Shown: positions 1-8,483 of the stretch, piece by piece
Position numbering within the stretch: the first letter of the stretch is position 1
How the letters are laid out: each line of letters begins with the position of its first letter
From: Rhodococcus opacus B4
GTDB taxonomy: Bacteria; Actinomycetota; Actinomycetes; Mycobacteriales; Mycobacteriaceae
Length of the DNA stretch: 64,000 bases
Direction of reading: 5' to 3'
NCBI RefSeq assembly: GCF_000010805.1
Contig: NC_012520.1
Coordinates: 248,001-312,000 of the forward strand
Made by a program: the position numbers and the translations under genes
The notes under the pieces: generated by a model
Seen by the model: only the letters and a program-made list of their open reading frames with translations
Told to the model about the DNA's origin: nothing
The model's database searches: none

Positions 1-302
1 TGGGCACCAAGCATGTTGTCGTCCGCAAGTTTCTGGGCCGGCGGCTGGAACTGATCAACGAGTACGCACACTTCGAGCCGAACGTGGAGATCACGTTCAC
101 CGGTGCGTCCGGCCCGGGCCGCTTCGAGGTGACGTACCGGACCGAGGAGACCGCCGAGGGAACCCGGCTGAGCTGCCACATGCGGATGGAGCAGAAGGGG
201 CTGTTCGCCCTCGCTGACCCGGTGGTGGCCGCGAGCCTGCGGCGGGACTTCGCCGCCAACCTGCGAAACCTCGAGGCTCTGCTCGAAACCCGCGCCGAGT
301 AA
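1..302 (+). CDS. SRPBCC-family protein, 3' end (partial)
   Basis: The frame is open from base 3 to the stop at 302 and runs off the left edge, so only about the last 99 residues are seen. The segment has alternating beta-strand pattern (VEITF, RFEVTYRTEE, GTRLSCHMRME) followed by a C-terminal amphipathic helix (RRDFAANLRNLEALLET). This is the usual end of a START/SRPBCC (polyketide cyclase/dehydrase-like) ligand-binding domain. The family binds hydrophobic ligands in a helix-grip cavity, but the ligand cannot be inferred here. An internal GTG at 84 is probably not the start because the frame is coding upstream of it. Confidence 0.7.
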   Translation, partial: GTKHVVVRKFLGRRLELINEYAHFEPNVEITFTGASGPGRFEVTYRTEETAEGTRLSCHMRMEQKGLFALADPVVAASLRRDFAANLRNLEALLETRAE

Positions 303-320
303 GGCCGCGTCCCTGTGTGG

Positions 321-1541
321 TCAGGTCAGGGCGCTGCCGGCCTGCCATTGCTCCCACGGGACGGACCAGTCGCCGTTCTGCCACAGCTCGAGCGGGGCGC
401 CGCCGGTGTTGCGGACCTCGACGATGTCGCCGGGGACGGAGAAGTCGTAGAACCAGCGGGCGTTGTCGGGGCTCAGGTTCAGGCAGCCGTGCGAGACGTT
501 GGTGTTGCCCTGCGCCCAGATGGTGTCGGCGAGTTCGTGGAGGTAGATGCCGTCGTTGCTGATGCGGGTGGCGTAGTTGATCGATTCCTTGTATCCGAGG
601 CGGGAGTTCACCGGAAGCCCGTAGGTGGAGGAGTCCATGATGACCGGGTTGGCTTTGTCGATGACGGTGTAGATGCCCGGTTGGGTCCAGAACGAGAGGG
701 TCTGCCCGCCCACGACTTCGGTGCCGCCCCGGCCCATCGACGTCGGCATCGTGCGGACCACTTCGCCGTTGTCGGTGACGGTGACCTGTTTGGTGGTGTC
801 GTCGGCGACGGAGATGTGGGCGTCACCGATGGTGAACGAGGTGGTCGCGTCCTCCTGGCCGAAGAGGCCTTCGCCGAGCGCGATGCCGTAGACGTTGGCA
901 CGGACGGTGACCTGGGTGCCGGGCGCCCAGTAGTTCTGGGGTCGCCAGTGCACGTTCTGGACGTCCGCCCAGTACCAGGAGCCGGTCACCGGGGATGTGG
1001 TCTCCACGTGCAGGGCTCTTTCGGCGGCGGCGCGGTCGGTGATCGGTTCGTCGAAATGGGTGACGATCACGATGCCGACGCCGAAGGTGCCGCCGTCGGC
1101 GAGCAGGTTCCCGCCGCTGGTGACGAAGGTGGGTTTGGTCTGGTTGCCGGGGGTGACCGTGGAGAACGTGCTGGTCTTCTCGCTCGGGACACGCTGGTCG
1201 CCGACCGCGGTGACTGCGAGGGTGTAGGTGCGGCCGTAGCCGAGGGGTACTCCCGGTTTCCAGGACAGGCGATCGGGGGTGAAGATACCCTCGACCACCC
1301 GTCCCTCGTCGTTGGTCATGGTGACCGTCTCGAGGGTGCCACCGTTTGTGCTCACCGCTACCGGGTCCGTGGGGTTGACCGCGGCGGCGCCGTCGGCCGG
1401 GGACACGGTGATCTCCGGTCCCGGCGGCGGTGTGGCCGGTCCTGCAGGTTGGTCGGTGGAGGGTGCGCAGGCGGCGGCGAGAGCGAGCAGCAGGACTGCG
1501 AGGACAGCGGCGAGGTGACCGGGGCGGCGACGGGCGTGCAT
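321..1541 (-). CDS. L,D-transpeptidase lipoprotein (YkuD domain)
   Basis: The 406-residue product begins with an Arg-rich signal peptide and a lipobox ending LAAAC near residue 25, so it should be an outer-face lipoprotein. Ig-like domains follow, then a C-terminal YkuD catalytic domain with the motif SHGCLNLSP; Cys353 is the predicted nucleophile and His351 its partner. The architecture matches mycobacterial Ldt enzymes, which make 3-3 peptidoglycan cross-links and resist most penicillins. A Trp-rich C-terminal tail (ELWQNGDWSVPWEQWQ) resembles the LdtMt2-type extension. It is monocistronic and faces away from the CDF gene. Which Ldt class it belongs to needs a phylogeny. Confidence 0.93.
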   Translation of the reverse strand: MHARRRPGHLAAVLAVLLLALAAACAPSTDQPAGPATPPPGPEITVSPADGAAAVNPTDPVAVSTNGGTLETVTMTNDEGRVVEGIFTPDRLSWKPGVPLGYGRTYTLAVTAVGDQRVPSEKTSTFSTVTPGNQTKPTFVTSGGNLLADGGTFGVGIVIVTHFDEPITDRAAAERALHVETTSPVTGSWYWADVQNVHWRPQNYWAPGTQVTVRANVYGIALGEGLFGQEDATTSFTIGDAHISVADDTTKQVTVTDNGEVVRTMPTSMGRGGTEVVGGQTLSFWTQPGIYTVIDKANPVIMDSSTYGLPVNSRLGYKESINYATRISNDGIYLHELADTIWAQGNTNVSHGCLNLSPDNARWFYDFSVPGDIVEVRNTGGAPLELWQNGDWSVPWEQWQAGSALT

Positions 1542-1599
1542 GACAGTGATTCTCCCGTGCGGAAGGGTCCGGGCGTGTGCAGTCGCTGTGCGACGGCGG

Positions 1600-2529
1600 T
1601 CACCAGGGCAGTTCGCGGCAGCGGCCTTCGCCCTCGGCGGGTTCGACCTGCAACGTGGCGTGCTCGAGGTCGAACTTCTCCGCGAGCAGTGTCTGCGCCG
1701 AGGCGAGTACGGCGGTCGGGTCCGCGCCGCGTTCGGTGATCAGGTGCGCCGACGCCACCTCCATGCCCGAGGTCAGCGTCCACACGTGCAGGTCGTGCGA
1801 TTCCTTCACTCCGGGCAGGGTTTCCAGGGCGTGGCCGATCGCGTCGACGTCCACGCCGGCAGGGGCGTGCTGGAGCAGGATGCGGATGGCGTGGCGGCCG
1901 AGGTTGAACGCACGCGGCAGGACGAACAGGCCGATGGCGACACCGATGATCGGGTCGGCGTACCGCCACCCGAACAGCAGGGTGAGCAGTCCGCTGACCA
2001 GTACCCCGATCGAGCCGAGCATGTCGGCCATGACCTCGAGGTAGGCGCCGCGGACGTTGATGGACTCCTTCGCGCCGCTGCGCAACAGCAGGAACGCTAT
2101 GACGTTCATGGCCAGCCCGACCAGCGCGACGATGACGACCGGCAGGCCCGGCACCTCGGGCGGATCGTCGAGTCGCCCGGCGGCCTCGTAGAGGATCCAG
2201 CCGGCGACCCCGAAGAGCAGGACCGCATTGAACAGGGCGGCGAATACCTCCGCCCGGTACATCCCGAAGGTACGCTCGGGCCGGTTGTGCGCCTTGTTCG
2301 CCAACGTGATGGCGATGACCGCCATCAGAATGCCGAGCACGTCGGTGAACACGTGCGCCGAATCCGACAGCAGCGCCAGCGATGACGTCGACAGGCCCAC
2401 CGCGACCTGGGTGACGAAGGTGACCAGTCCGAGGGCGACGGCGATCCAGAGCTTGCGCAGGTGCTTCCCGGAGGCGCTCGTCGCGTCCGCGGGCGAGATC
2501 CCGTGGCCGTGGCCGTGTCCCTGACCCAT
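1600..2529 (-). CDS. Cation diffusion facilitator (CDF) metal exporter
   Basis: This 309-residue protein has a short His/Gly-rich N terminus (GQGHGHGHG), six predicted membrane helices and a cytoplasmic C-terminal domain (PGVKESHDLHVWTL), the CDF layout. CDF proteins export divalent metals (Zn, Co, Mn, Fe) by proton antiport. Membrane helix 2 carries HVFTD of the metal site. Helix 5 reads EVMAD, so Glu stands where many zinc CDFs have His, which makes strict zinc specificity uncertain. I chose the ATG at 2529, preceded by AAAGGA; an upstream in-frame extension to 2625 runs through an operator-like palindrome and is unlikely. Regulation is probably by an ArsR/SmtB-type repressor at 2575-2586. 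Confidence 0.9.
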   Translation of the reverse strand: MGQGHGHGHGISPADATSASGKHLRKLWIAVALGLVTFVTQVAVGLSTSSLALLSDSAHVFTDVLGILMAVIAITLANKAHNRPERTFGMYRAEVFAALFNAVLLFGVAGWILYEAAGRLDDPPEVPGLPVVIVALVGLAMNVIAFLLLRSGAKESINVRGAYLEVMADMLGSIGVLVSGLLTLLFGWRYADPIIGVAIGLFVLPRAFNLGRHAIRILLQHAPAGVDVDAIGHALETLPGVKESHDLHVWTLTSGMEVASAHLITERGADPTAVLASAQTLLAEKFDLEHATLQVEPAEGEGRCRELPW

Positions 2530-2574
2530 GACAGCGTGTCCTTTCGTTGCAGCGTCAGCCCGGATCATATTGTC

Positions 2575-2586
2575 ATATGCGCATAT
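2575..2586. promoter_or_regulatory. ArsR/SmtB-like palindrome upstream of CDF gene
   Basis: ATATGCGCATAT is a perfect 12-bp palindrome in an AT-rich pocket 46 bp upstream of the CDF start. ArsR/SmtB metal sensors commonly bind such short palindromes over the promoters of metal exporters. The core ATGCGCAT recurs at the start of the MMPL gene (24978-24987), and a related GTGCGCAC lies upstream of the ArsR-MFS pair (40461-40468). The assignment to a particular repressor is inference. Confidence 0.5.
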
Positions 2587-2621
2587 ATTCAATCGGGAGG
2601 GTGTTCGGTGCCGCACCCTCG

Positions 2622-2642
2622 TCAACTAACCTGCATAGTATT
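2622..2642. promoter_or_regulatory. BlaI-like operator (degenerate) upstream of copD-ctaG fusion
   Basis: The right half GCATAGTATT matches the consensus GCATAGTAGT at 9 of 10 positions. The left half TCAACTAACC matches ACTACTATGC at 6 of 10. It lies 69 bp before the GTG start of the CopD-CtaG gene, the same kind of placement as the better sites at 19389, 32029 and 37490. It is the weakest of the six candidate sites. Confidence 0.5.
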
Positions 2643-2711
2643 TCGGCGGCGGTGCACAGGCGATGAGCTGGCTCGACCGGAACTCCACAGACCAGGAAGG
2701 CCCTCTTTCGC

Positions 2712-4646
2712 GTGAGTGCAGTAGATGACCCCAGCGCCCCCGGGGAGCGGGCCCGCAGGCGCACCCTGCCGCAGATCCTCGGCTGGGCGGCGATCGCGGC
2801 CCTCGTCGCCGCCGCGCTGGCGCAGCTGTCGACCACCGAGGCGCTGCGCCTGTTGGGGTTACCCGATCCCGGCACGCTCACCACCTACGGGCTGCCGGCG
2901 GTGATGGCATTCGGGGAGGCGTGTGCGGTGGTCATGGTCGGCTCCGCCCTGCTGTCCACGGCGCTGGTGCCACCACAGCCCTCCGGGGTCCTCGACGTCG
3001 ACGGGTATCTGGCGATGCGCACCGCCGGTGTCGCCGCCGCACTGTGGGCGCTGAGCGCGGTCGCGCTGGTGCCGCTGACCCTGTCGGACAGTTCCGGGCA
3101 GACTCTCGCCGTGGTGTTCGCCGACCCGGGCCCCTTCGTCCAAGCCGTCACCGACCTGGAGGTCCCGAAGGCGTGGGCGTGGACCTGCCTGCTCGCCGTG
3201 GTGGCCGCGATCGCGGCCCGGCTGGTGCTGCGTCACAAGTGGACCCCGGTGGTGCTGGCGCTGGCGGTGATCAGCGTGCTGCCGCGCGCCCTGTCCGGGC
3301 ACTCGGCCTCGGGCGGCTCGCACGACGTCGCCACCAACAGCCTCCTCTTCCACATCGTTGCCGCCGCGCTGTGGGTGGGCGGGCTGGTGGCCCTGGTGTT
3401 GCACGCCCGCCGCCGCGGCGCGCGCCTCGATATCGCGGTCCGCCGGTTCTCGGCGCTCGCGCTGGGCGCCTTCACGGTGATGGCGGTCTCCGGGGTCATC
3501 AACGCCGCCGTGCGGCTCCCGATCACCGACCTGGTGACGAGCACCTACGGGGTACTCGTCCTGGCGAAAGTCGCCGCCCTGGTACTGGTCGGGTTCGCGG
3601 GCTGGCGCCAGCGCACCGTCGCGGTCACCGCACTCGAGAACGATCCCGAGGACCGGGCGGAGTTCGTGCGGCTCGCGGTGATCGAATCGGTCGTGCTCGC
3701 GGTCACCGTCGGCATCGCCGTCGCGCTGGGGCGCACCCCGCCGCCGGCCGGCGAGCGCCGCGAACCCACCCCGCTCGGGGAAACCCTCGGCTACGACCTG
3801 GGCGGCGCGCCGTCCGCCGGCCGCATGCTTCTGGATTGGCGGTTCGACCTGATCTTCGGGACCGCGGCGCTCGTGCTGGCGGCCGCCTATCTGCTCGGCG
3901 TTCGGCGCCTGCACGCGCGGGGTGACCGGTGGCCGGTGGGCCGGACGGTGTGCTGGGTTCTCGGGTGTGTGGTGCTGCTGCTGGCCACCTCGTCGGGGCT
4001 CGGGCGATTCGCGCCGGCGGTGTTCAGTGTCCACATGGGCGCGGTGGCCGGGCTGGCGATCATCGCGCCGCTGCTGCTCGCGCTGGGGGCGCCGCTGACC
4101 CTGTGGTCGGCGGCCGCGCGCCGCGGCGCCGACGGTGTGCCCGGGATGTGGGAGTTCTCCCGGCAGCTCTATCTCAGCGCCCCGCTGCGGCTGCTCACCC
4201 GCCCGGCGGTGGCGCTGACCCTGCTGTTCGGCGGGTTCTACGTGTTCTACCTCGGTGGGATCTACGGCTCGCTGGACGGATCGCACACCTGGCACGTGGT
4301 GTCCAACGGCTACTTCCTGGTCGCCGGGTTCGTGTTCTTCTGGGTCAGTGTCGGCCCGGACCCGACACCGGCCGCCGCCTCCACCCGCACCCGGCTGATC
4401 ACGGCGGTCGCCGGGCTCGCCGCCTACGCCGGCTTCCTACTCCTGGTCGCCCGCGCCGACAGCGTCATCGCCGCCGAGTACTACACGATGTTGCGCCGCG
4501 GCTGGTGGGACGACCTCGCCGCCGATCAACGGCTCGGCGCCGCGATCGGGGCGGGCACCGGGGCGGTGGCACTGGCGTTCGCGGTCGTACTCGCCGCCGC
4601 CGCGGTCACCGCGCCGCGCCGCGGCCGCACCGCGGCGCGCCGATGA
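2712..4646 (+). CDS. CopD-CtaG fusion, copper transport / cytochrome oxidase assembly membrane protein
   Basis: The 644-residue polytopic protein joins two copper-related membrane domains. Residues of roughly 1-340 form a CopD-like copper-import domain with conserved RRFSALALGAF and GVINAAVRL segments. Residues of roughly 370-635 form a caa3-type CtaG domain (SVHMGAVAGLAI, GFYVFYLGGIYGS, HVVSNGYFLVAGFVFFW). The fusion is known in actinobacteria; the combined role is inferred to be bringing copper to the membrane and to cytochrome c oxidase. The GTG at 2712 is preceded by AGGAAGG. A degenerate BlaI-like site precedes it and a MerR gene follows. A second CtaG is encoded at 32713. Confidence 0.9.
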   Translation: MSAVDDPSAPGERARRRTLPQILGWAAIAALVAAALAQLSTTEALRLLGLPDPGTLTTYGLPAVMAFGEACAVVMVGSALLSTALVPPQPSGVLDVDGYLAMRTAGVAAALWALSAVALVPLTLSDSSGQTLAVVFADPGPFVQAVTDLEVPKAWAWTCLLAVVAAIAARLVLRHKWTPVVLALAVISVLPRALSGHSASGGSHDVATNSLLFHIVAAALWVGGLVALVLHARRRGARLDIAVRRFSALALGAFTVMAVSGVINAAVRLPITDLVTSTYGVLVLAKVAALVLVGFAGWRQRTVAVTALENDPEDRAEFVRLAVIESVVLAVTVGIAVALGRTPPPAGERREPTPLGETLGYDLGGAPSAGRMLLDWRFDLIFGTAALVLAAAYLLGVRRLHARGDRWPVGRTVCWVLGCVVLLLATSSGLGRFAPAVFSVHMGAVAGLAIIAPLLLALGAPLTLWSAAARRGADGVPGMWEFSRQLYLSAPLRLLTRPAVALTLLFGGFYVFYLGGIYGSLDGSHTWHVVSNGYFLVAGFVFFWVSVGPDPTPAAASTRTRLITAVAGLAAYAGFLLLVARADSVIAAEYYTMLRRGWWDDLAADQRLGAAIGAGTGAVALAFAVVLAAAAVTAPRRGRTAARR

Positions 4647-4750
4647 CGTAGAGACGCTGATCAGCCAGTGCACGAACACCGCCGCCCCGGTGACCCGACC
4701 TGCAGTGCCAGCCGCTACCAGCGGGCGAAGTGGGTCCCTTGTTCGGGTTG

Positions 4751-4772
4751 ACCTTCGACTCGAATAGAAGGT
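4751..4772 (+). promoter_or_regulatory. MerR-type operator between -35 and -10
   Basis: ACCTTC (4751-4756) and GAAGGT (4767-4772) form a perfect inverted repeat with a 10-bp centre. It overlaps a TTGACC -35-like hexamer at 4748-4753, and TTTACC/TTACCG follows near 4772-4778, giving the long 19-20 bp spacer of MerR-regulated promoters. The predicted transcript starts near the ATG at 4786, so the mRNA may be leaderless and autoregulated. Confidence 0.65.
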
Positions 4773-4785
4773 TTACCGTGGCCAT

Positions 4786-5517
4786 ATGGCCGAGCTGCTG
4801 ATCTCCGAATTGTCGCGCCGCAGCGGTGTCCCCGCGACGACGCTGCGCTATTACGAGCAGGTCGGCGTCCTGCCCGCCGCCCGCTCGCACTCCGGATACC
4901 GCCTCTACGACGAGCACGCCGAACAGCGGCTGCGGCTCATCTCCGCGGCCAAGCGACTGCAGATGCCGCTGCTCGAGATCGTCGAGCTGCTGACAGTGTG
5001 GGAGGAGGACGCCTGTCGGTCGGTGCGATCGCACCTGCGACCCGCCCTCGATGCCCGGATCGCAGAGGCCGCCACTGGGATCGCCGCACTGACCCGGCTG
5101 CACACCGAACTCATCGCCGCGCGGGAGCGGCTCGACTCGCTACCCGATCGCGACGACCGGTGCAACCCTCGGTGCACCGTTCTCCTCGAACCCGTCACCG
5201 TGCAGGGACCGGACTCGGCCAAGACCGATCGGCCGATCGCCTGAACCCTCGACGGCGGCGACTACCGCACCCGGATCGCCGCCTGGAACACCCTCCTCGA
5301 CGGATGCCCCCGCGAGGAGGTGGATACCGGGGTCCGGGTCACCGTGCCCTCCGAGTCCGCTGCCGAGCTCGCCGGGTTGGTCGTGGCCGAACAACACTGC
5401 TGCGCCTTCCTTGACTTCATCCTCGCCTTCGACCGCGGCACCGTCGCGCTGACGATCACCGCCCCATCCGATGGGCGGGCCCTGATCGACGACCTGATCA
5501 CCCCGACGGCGCCGTGA
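4786..5517 (+). pseudogene. MerR-family metal-sensor-like regulator, split by in-frame TGA at 5242
   Basis: Residues 1-70 are a clear MerR winged helix (ELSRRSGVPATTLRYYEQVG...SGYRLYDE), followed by a coiled-coil dimer helix and CNPRC cysteines. The frame meets TGA at 5242-5244 after 152 residues. The same frame then stays open to 5517 and encodes about 90 residues containing EQHCCAFLDF. From family knowledge, actinobacterial MerR proteins of about 240 residues carry just this C-terminal domain, with Cys at the position of the TGA (IAC-TL). Either a TGC to TGA nonsense mutation truncated the protein, or the TGA is recoded. If termination is efficient the product is a 152-residue repressor/activator without the Cys-rich domain. 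The metal is unknown; the neighbourhood suggests copper or a thiophilic metal. Confidence 0.7.
5254..5283 (+). other. Stem-loop just after the in-frame TGA of merR
   Basis: GGCGGCGA (5254-5261) and TCGCCGCC (5276-5283) form a perfect 8-bp stem with a 14-nt loop, beginning 9 nt after the TGA at 5242-5244. The loop can extend pairing through CCG/CGG. Bacterial selenocysteine insertion elements sit in a similar place, but chance stems are common at this GC content and no SelB-binding features can be verified. Confidence 0.35.
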
Positions 5518-5612
5518 CCGCGGTCCGTCCAGTCCAGATACTGAAAACCAGGAATGTCTCGGGCGAGTGCTGATGGTCCCGCCCTCGTCTGGAACGTGCC
5601 CGGCCGGCTACA

Positions 5613-7046
5613 TCAAGGTGGGGTCACCGGTGTCTCCGGGTCCGACGGCCTCAATGGATCTATCGGTGCCGGTGGCGTTTCGGTCTCGTCGGGCAGGGTG
5701 GTCGCCGGCGGTTCGGTGGTCGGTCGCGGTTCGGTGGTGGGGGTGGATTCGTCGGGATCCGTCGTCGGTACCGGATTCGACTCGGGTATAGGCGCCGGGG
5801 CCGGGGCCGGGGCCGGAGAGGGAACCGAGGAGAGAGACATCGTTTTCCGAGTCGAGGGTTCGATGGTGGTGTCGACGAAGTCGATTACCGGGTGGATCGA
5901 TGTGGGCAGGGTGGGTGGGATGGGCGGGGCGGTGACTGCCACCATGCGGGGTATCGGCGTCACCGGATTCGCTGTGAGGGCCACCGTCGCCGGCGCCGCC
6001 GGGACGGTTGCGGCACTCGCCGAGGGAACGGGTGCCGGTGCAGCGCGTTCGACCAGCCGGAAGCCGTGCTGGGACGGGGGTGGACTTGCCACGACGGTGT
6101 CGTCGTGGCGCGCGTTGGATCCGACGTTCGAGGCGTACCAGGGCACGATGAGTGCGACCGCGGCGAGCACGACCGCCGCGACGACACGAAGGTTACCGCC
6201 CCGGCCTCGTCGAACCGTGTGCCCCGGTGGGACGATCGGGTATCGCGATGCGGCCGCGAGCAGTGCGGCGCCCCGGGCGGAAACACTGCCTGGAAACGGC
6301 GGGCAGGTCACTGGTGCGCCCAGGCCCTCGAGCCGCTCACGCAGCCCGGGGGGCGTCTCGGCGCCGGTGAGCAGGACCAGGTCCAGATCGGAGGTGTAAA
6401 GACCTGCGGCGTCCAGACAGTCGGCGACGAGTTCGAGCGCCGAGGTCAGTTCGTCGACGGTCGGTTGGCTCCGGTGGCTACCGAACTCCGTCGAACGCAG
6501 CGGCCGTCCGACGATGGGATCGGATCCGTCGTTCGTGCCGCCCGATACGATCGTCAGGTCCAGGCTGTCGGCACCGAGGTCGCAGACGAGCGCGACACCG
6601 TCGGAGAGTGGCCCATGCTCGGCTTCGAACCAGGCGAGCGCCGCGACGGGTTCGGGAACCAGTCCGACTCGGGCCAGCCCGGCCCGGTCGAGCGCGGCCC
6701 GTAGTTCGCCGACGGCGTGGGCTGAGTGCACCGCCGGGTGGGCAAGCACGACGGGGGTGTCTTCCGCGACATGGGTTTCGGCGATCACACAGTGCGCGGC
6801 GGCGGCGACCAGGTCCTGCGCGGCGTAGCGGCGCCCGTCGCCTGCAACGAGCACATCGCCGAGACGGTGCGCGAATTCGGAGAGCACCCCGGCGCCGTCG
6901 GGTGCGTCACCCAGGCGCACGGTCGAGTCCGGTCCGAGTGTCAGCGTCGACCGGCGCGTGAGCAGCGATTCGGTGGGGTGATCCGCGCTCGCGGTCGCGG
7001 CGACCGCGTACGCCGTCCCGATGGTCACGCCGACACCTAGTGTCAT
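5613..7046 (-). CDS. Hsp70-like (DnaK-type ATPase fold) membrane protein with Pro-rich tail
   Basis: The 477-residue product starts MTLGVGVTIGTAYAVAA, an actin/Hsp70-type phosphate-loop region, and contains the second phosphate motif GVALVCDLGADSLDLTIV and the EPVAALAW segment typical of DnaK relatives. No substrate-binding domain follows. Instead there is one predicted membrane helix (VVLAAVALIVPWYASNV) and a low-complexity Pro/Ala/Thr tail rich in APAPAP. Such Hsp70-like proteins occur in actinobacteria with unknown roles. The ATG at 7046 was chosen because the upstream open frame overlaps the TIGR03118 gene and reads as non-coding. Confidence 0.75.
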   Translation of the reverse strand: MTLGVGVTIGTAYAVAATASADHPTESLLTRRSTLTLGPDSTVRLGDAPDGAGVLSEFAHRLGDVLVAGDGRRYAAQDLVAAAAHCVIAETHVAEDTPVVLAHPAVHSAHAVGELRAALDRAGLARVGLVPEPVAALAWFEAEHGPLSDGVALVCDLGADSLDLTIVSGGTNDGSDPIVGRPLRSTEFGSHRSQPTVDELTSALELVADCLDAAGLYTSDLDLVLLTGAETPPGLRERLEGLGAPVTCPPFPGSVSARGAALLAAASRYPIVPPGHTVRRGRGGNLRVVAAVVLAAVALIVPWYASNVGSNARHDDTVVASPPPSQHGFRLVERAAPAPVPSASAATVPAAPATVALTANPVTPIPRMVAVTAPPIPPTLPTSIHPVIDFVDTTIEPSTRKTMSLSSVPSPAPAPAPAPIPESNPVPTTDPDESTPTTEPRPTTEPPATTLPDETETPPAPIDPLRPSDPETPVTPP

Positions 7047-7059
7047 CGTGGTGTCCCCG

Positions 7060-8403
7060 TCATTGTGCGGCCCGCAGGCGGCCGAAGACGCCGTCCTTCT
7101 CGTCGGCGGGGCCGGCGGTGAAGTAGAGCGAGTTGCTGTCGCCGAGGCTTTCTCCGTTGCCGAACAGCAGCCCCCACAGCCCCTCCACGCCGAGAACCGC
7201 ACCGGATTCGTCCCGGACGTAGTCGATGAAGGCGCCGGTGGTGTCGTCGAATGCGGCGATGTGTCCGGCGCCCCCGAAGTTGCCGACCAGGATGCTGCCG
7301 CTGAGCGCCCCGAAGTCCGCCGGGGCGACGGCCACGCCCCACGGTGAGTTGAGGCGGCCGCCGTCGTCGAGCACCCGCACGAGGTTGCCGGCCCGGTCGA
7401 ATTCGGCGATCTTGCCGCGGTCCGGGCGGTCGCCGGCCGCGACCTCTTGTTCGGCATCCAGCGAGTCCTCCTCGCCCGCATCGAATTCGCGGCCATCGGC
7501 GGAGTCCTCGGCGGCCTTGGTGACGGCGTAGGTGACGAAGACACGGTCGCCGGCGGTGACGAGGTTGAACGGGGCCGGATCACCCGGCCTCGCCCGCTTA
7601 CCCGACCCCGGGTCGGCGGGATCGATCGGGTCGCCGGTCGCGAACGGGTTGACGAATCCCTGCGTCGGAACCAGTCGCCAGGACTTGTCGAATTGCCGGA
7701 TCTGGGGATCGGCGCCGAAGTCGGCCGCCCACAAGGTGTCGTCGCGGCCCGAGGCAAGCGCGAGGCCGAAGAAGTTCATCCCCGCGGGGCCGCCGTCGAA
7801 CATCTGCAGCGCGGGTCCGTCGCGGCGGACGATCCGACCGTCGGCGCCCTGTTCGGTCCAGCCGGCGATGCGACCGGTGTCGGTGGCGAAGAGGAATCGG
7901 GAGGACCCGGCGAGCAGCTCGGGGTGCCCGTCGACGTCGACGGGTTGTCCGGTGACGGCGAAGCTGTCGGAGGCCAGAGGTGCGGGGTTGAACGCCACGC
8001 CGGTGATCTTCCCGCCGCCGGTGTCGGAGGTGTCGGAGTCGGTGCCGGGGACGGTGACCTCGTGCAGTGCGTCCTGGTGCAACGGGCGCAGCGCCGGGTT
8101 GGGTGAGGCGCTCACGTCGCCGACGAACTCGAACGAGGTTCCGCCGCCGCCGACCCAGAAGTGTCCGCCTTCGCCTTGCGGGCGGATCGCGATACCCCAG
8201 GCGTTCACCATCTCGGGGAAGGTGGCCGCGGCGCCGTACGAGTCGTTGCTCGCCACGAGCGTCGCAGCGGCATAGCGGTTGCCGGGCAGCGACTCGGTGT
8301 CGGCGGCCGGGGCGGCGGGGCTGCATCCGGTCGCGCCGAGCAGCAGCGCGGCGAGGGGTCCGGCGCAGGTGATCGAGAAGCGACGTGGTGGGTGGTGGGG
8401 CAT
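7060..8403 (-). CDS. TIGR03118-family secreted lipoprotein (beta-propeller-like)
   Basis: The 447-residue protein has a signal peptide with lipobox LGATGC and then repeated segments of the TIGR03118 type (NAWGIAIRP near the N terminus, NSPWGVAVAP and VEGLWGLLFGNG near the C terminus). These suggest NHL-like beta-propeller blades. The function of TIGR03118 proteins is unknown. The start at 8403 is preceded by GAAAGGA. It lies 13 bp upstream of the Hsp70-like gene and 80 bp downstream of a membrane protein gene, so the three may form an operon. Confidence 0.85.
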   Translation of the reverse strand: MPHHPPRRFSITCAGPLAALLLGATGCSPAAPAADTESLPGNRYAAATLVASNDSYGAAATFPEMVNAWGIAIRPQGEGGHFWVGGGGTSFEFVGDVSASPNPALRPLHQDALHEVTVPGTDSDTSDTGGGKITGVAFNPAPLASDSFAVTGQPVDVDGHPELLAGSSRFLFATDTGRIAGWTEQGADGRIVRRDGPALQMFDGGPAGMNFFGLALASGRDDTLWAADFGADPQIRQFDKSWRLVPTQGFVNPFATGDPIDPADPGSGKRARPGDPAPFNLVTAGDRVFVTYAVTKAAEDSADGREFDAGEEDSLDAEQEVAAGDRPDRGKIAEFDRAGNLVRVLDDGGRLNSPWGVAVAPADFGALSGSILVGNFGGAGHIAAFDDTTGAFIDYVRDESGAVLGVEGLWGLLFGNGESLGDSNSLYFTAGPADEKDGVFGRLRAAQ

Positions 8404-8483
8404 GGCAGTTCCTTTCGAGATCTCCGGTGCCGCACAAGGGTCGTGTCGGTCCGGGGAAGGGCAGTCGAGATGGCAGGAAGAGG

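Noticed and set aside
315-1739. Long plus-strand frame of 474 residues opposite the L,D-transpeptidase
   Set aside because: It is the mirror of a clear YkuD gene with signal peptide and HGC motif on the minus strand.
5242-5244. Simple termination of a normal-length short MerR
   Set aside because: The downstream in-frame 90 residues match the expected C-terminal domain too well to ignore, so the gene is treated as split.
7047-7757. Extension of the Hsp70-like frame to a 714-residue protein
   Set aside because: The added 237 residues are Arg/Ser/Pro-rich and overlap the TIGR03118 gene antiparallel in frame; coding signal begins at 7046.
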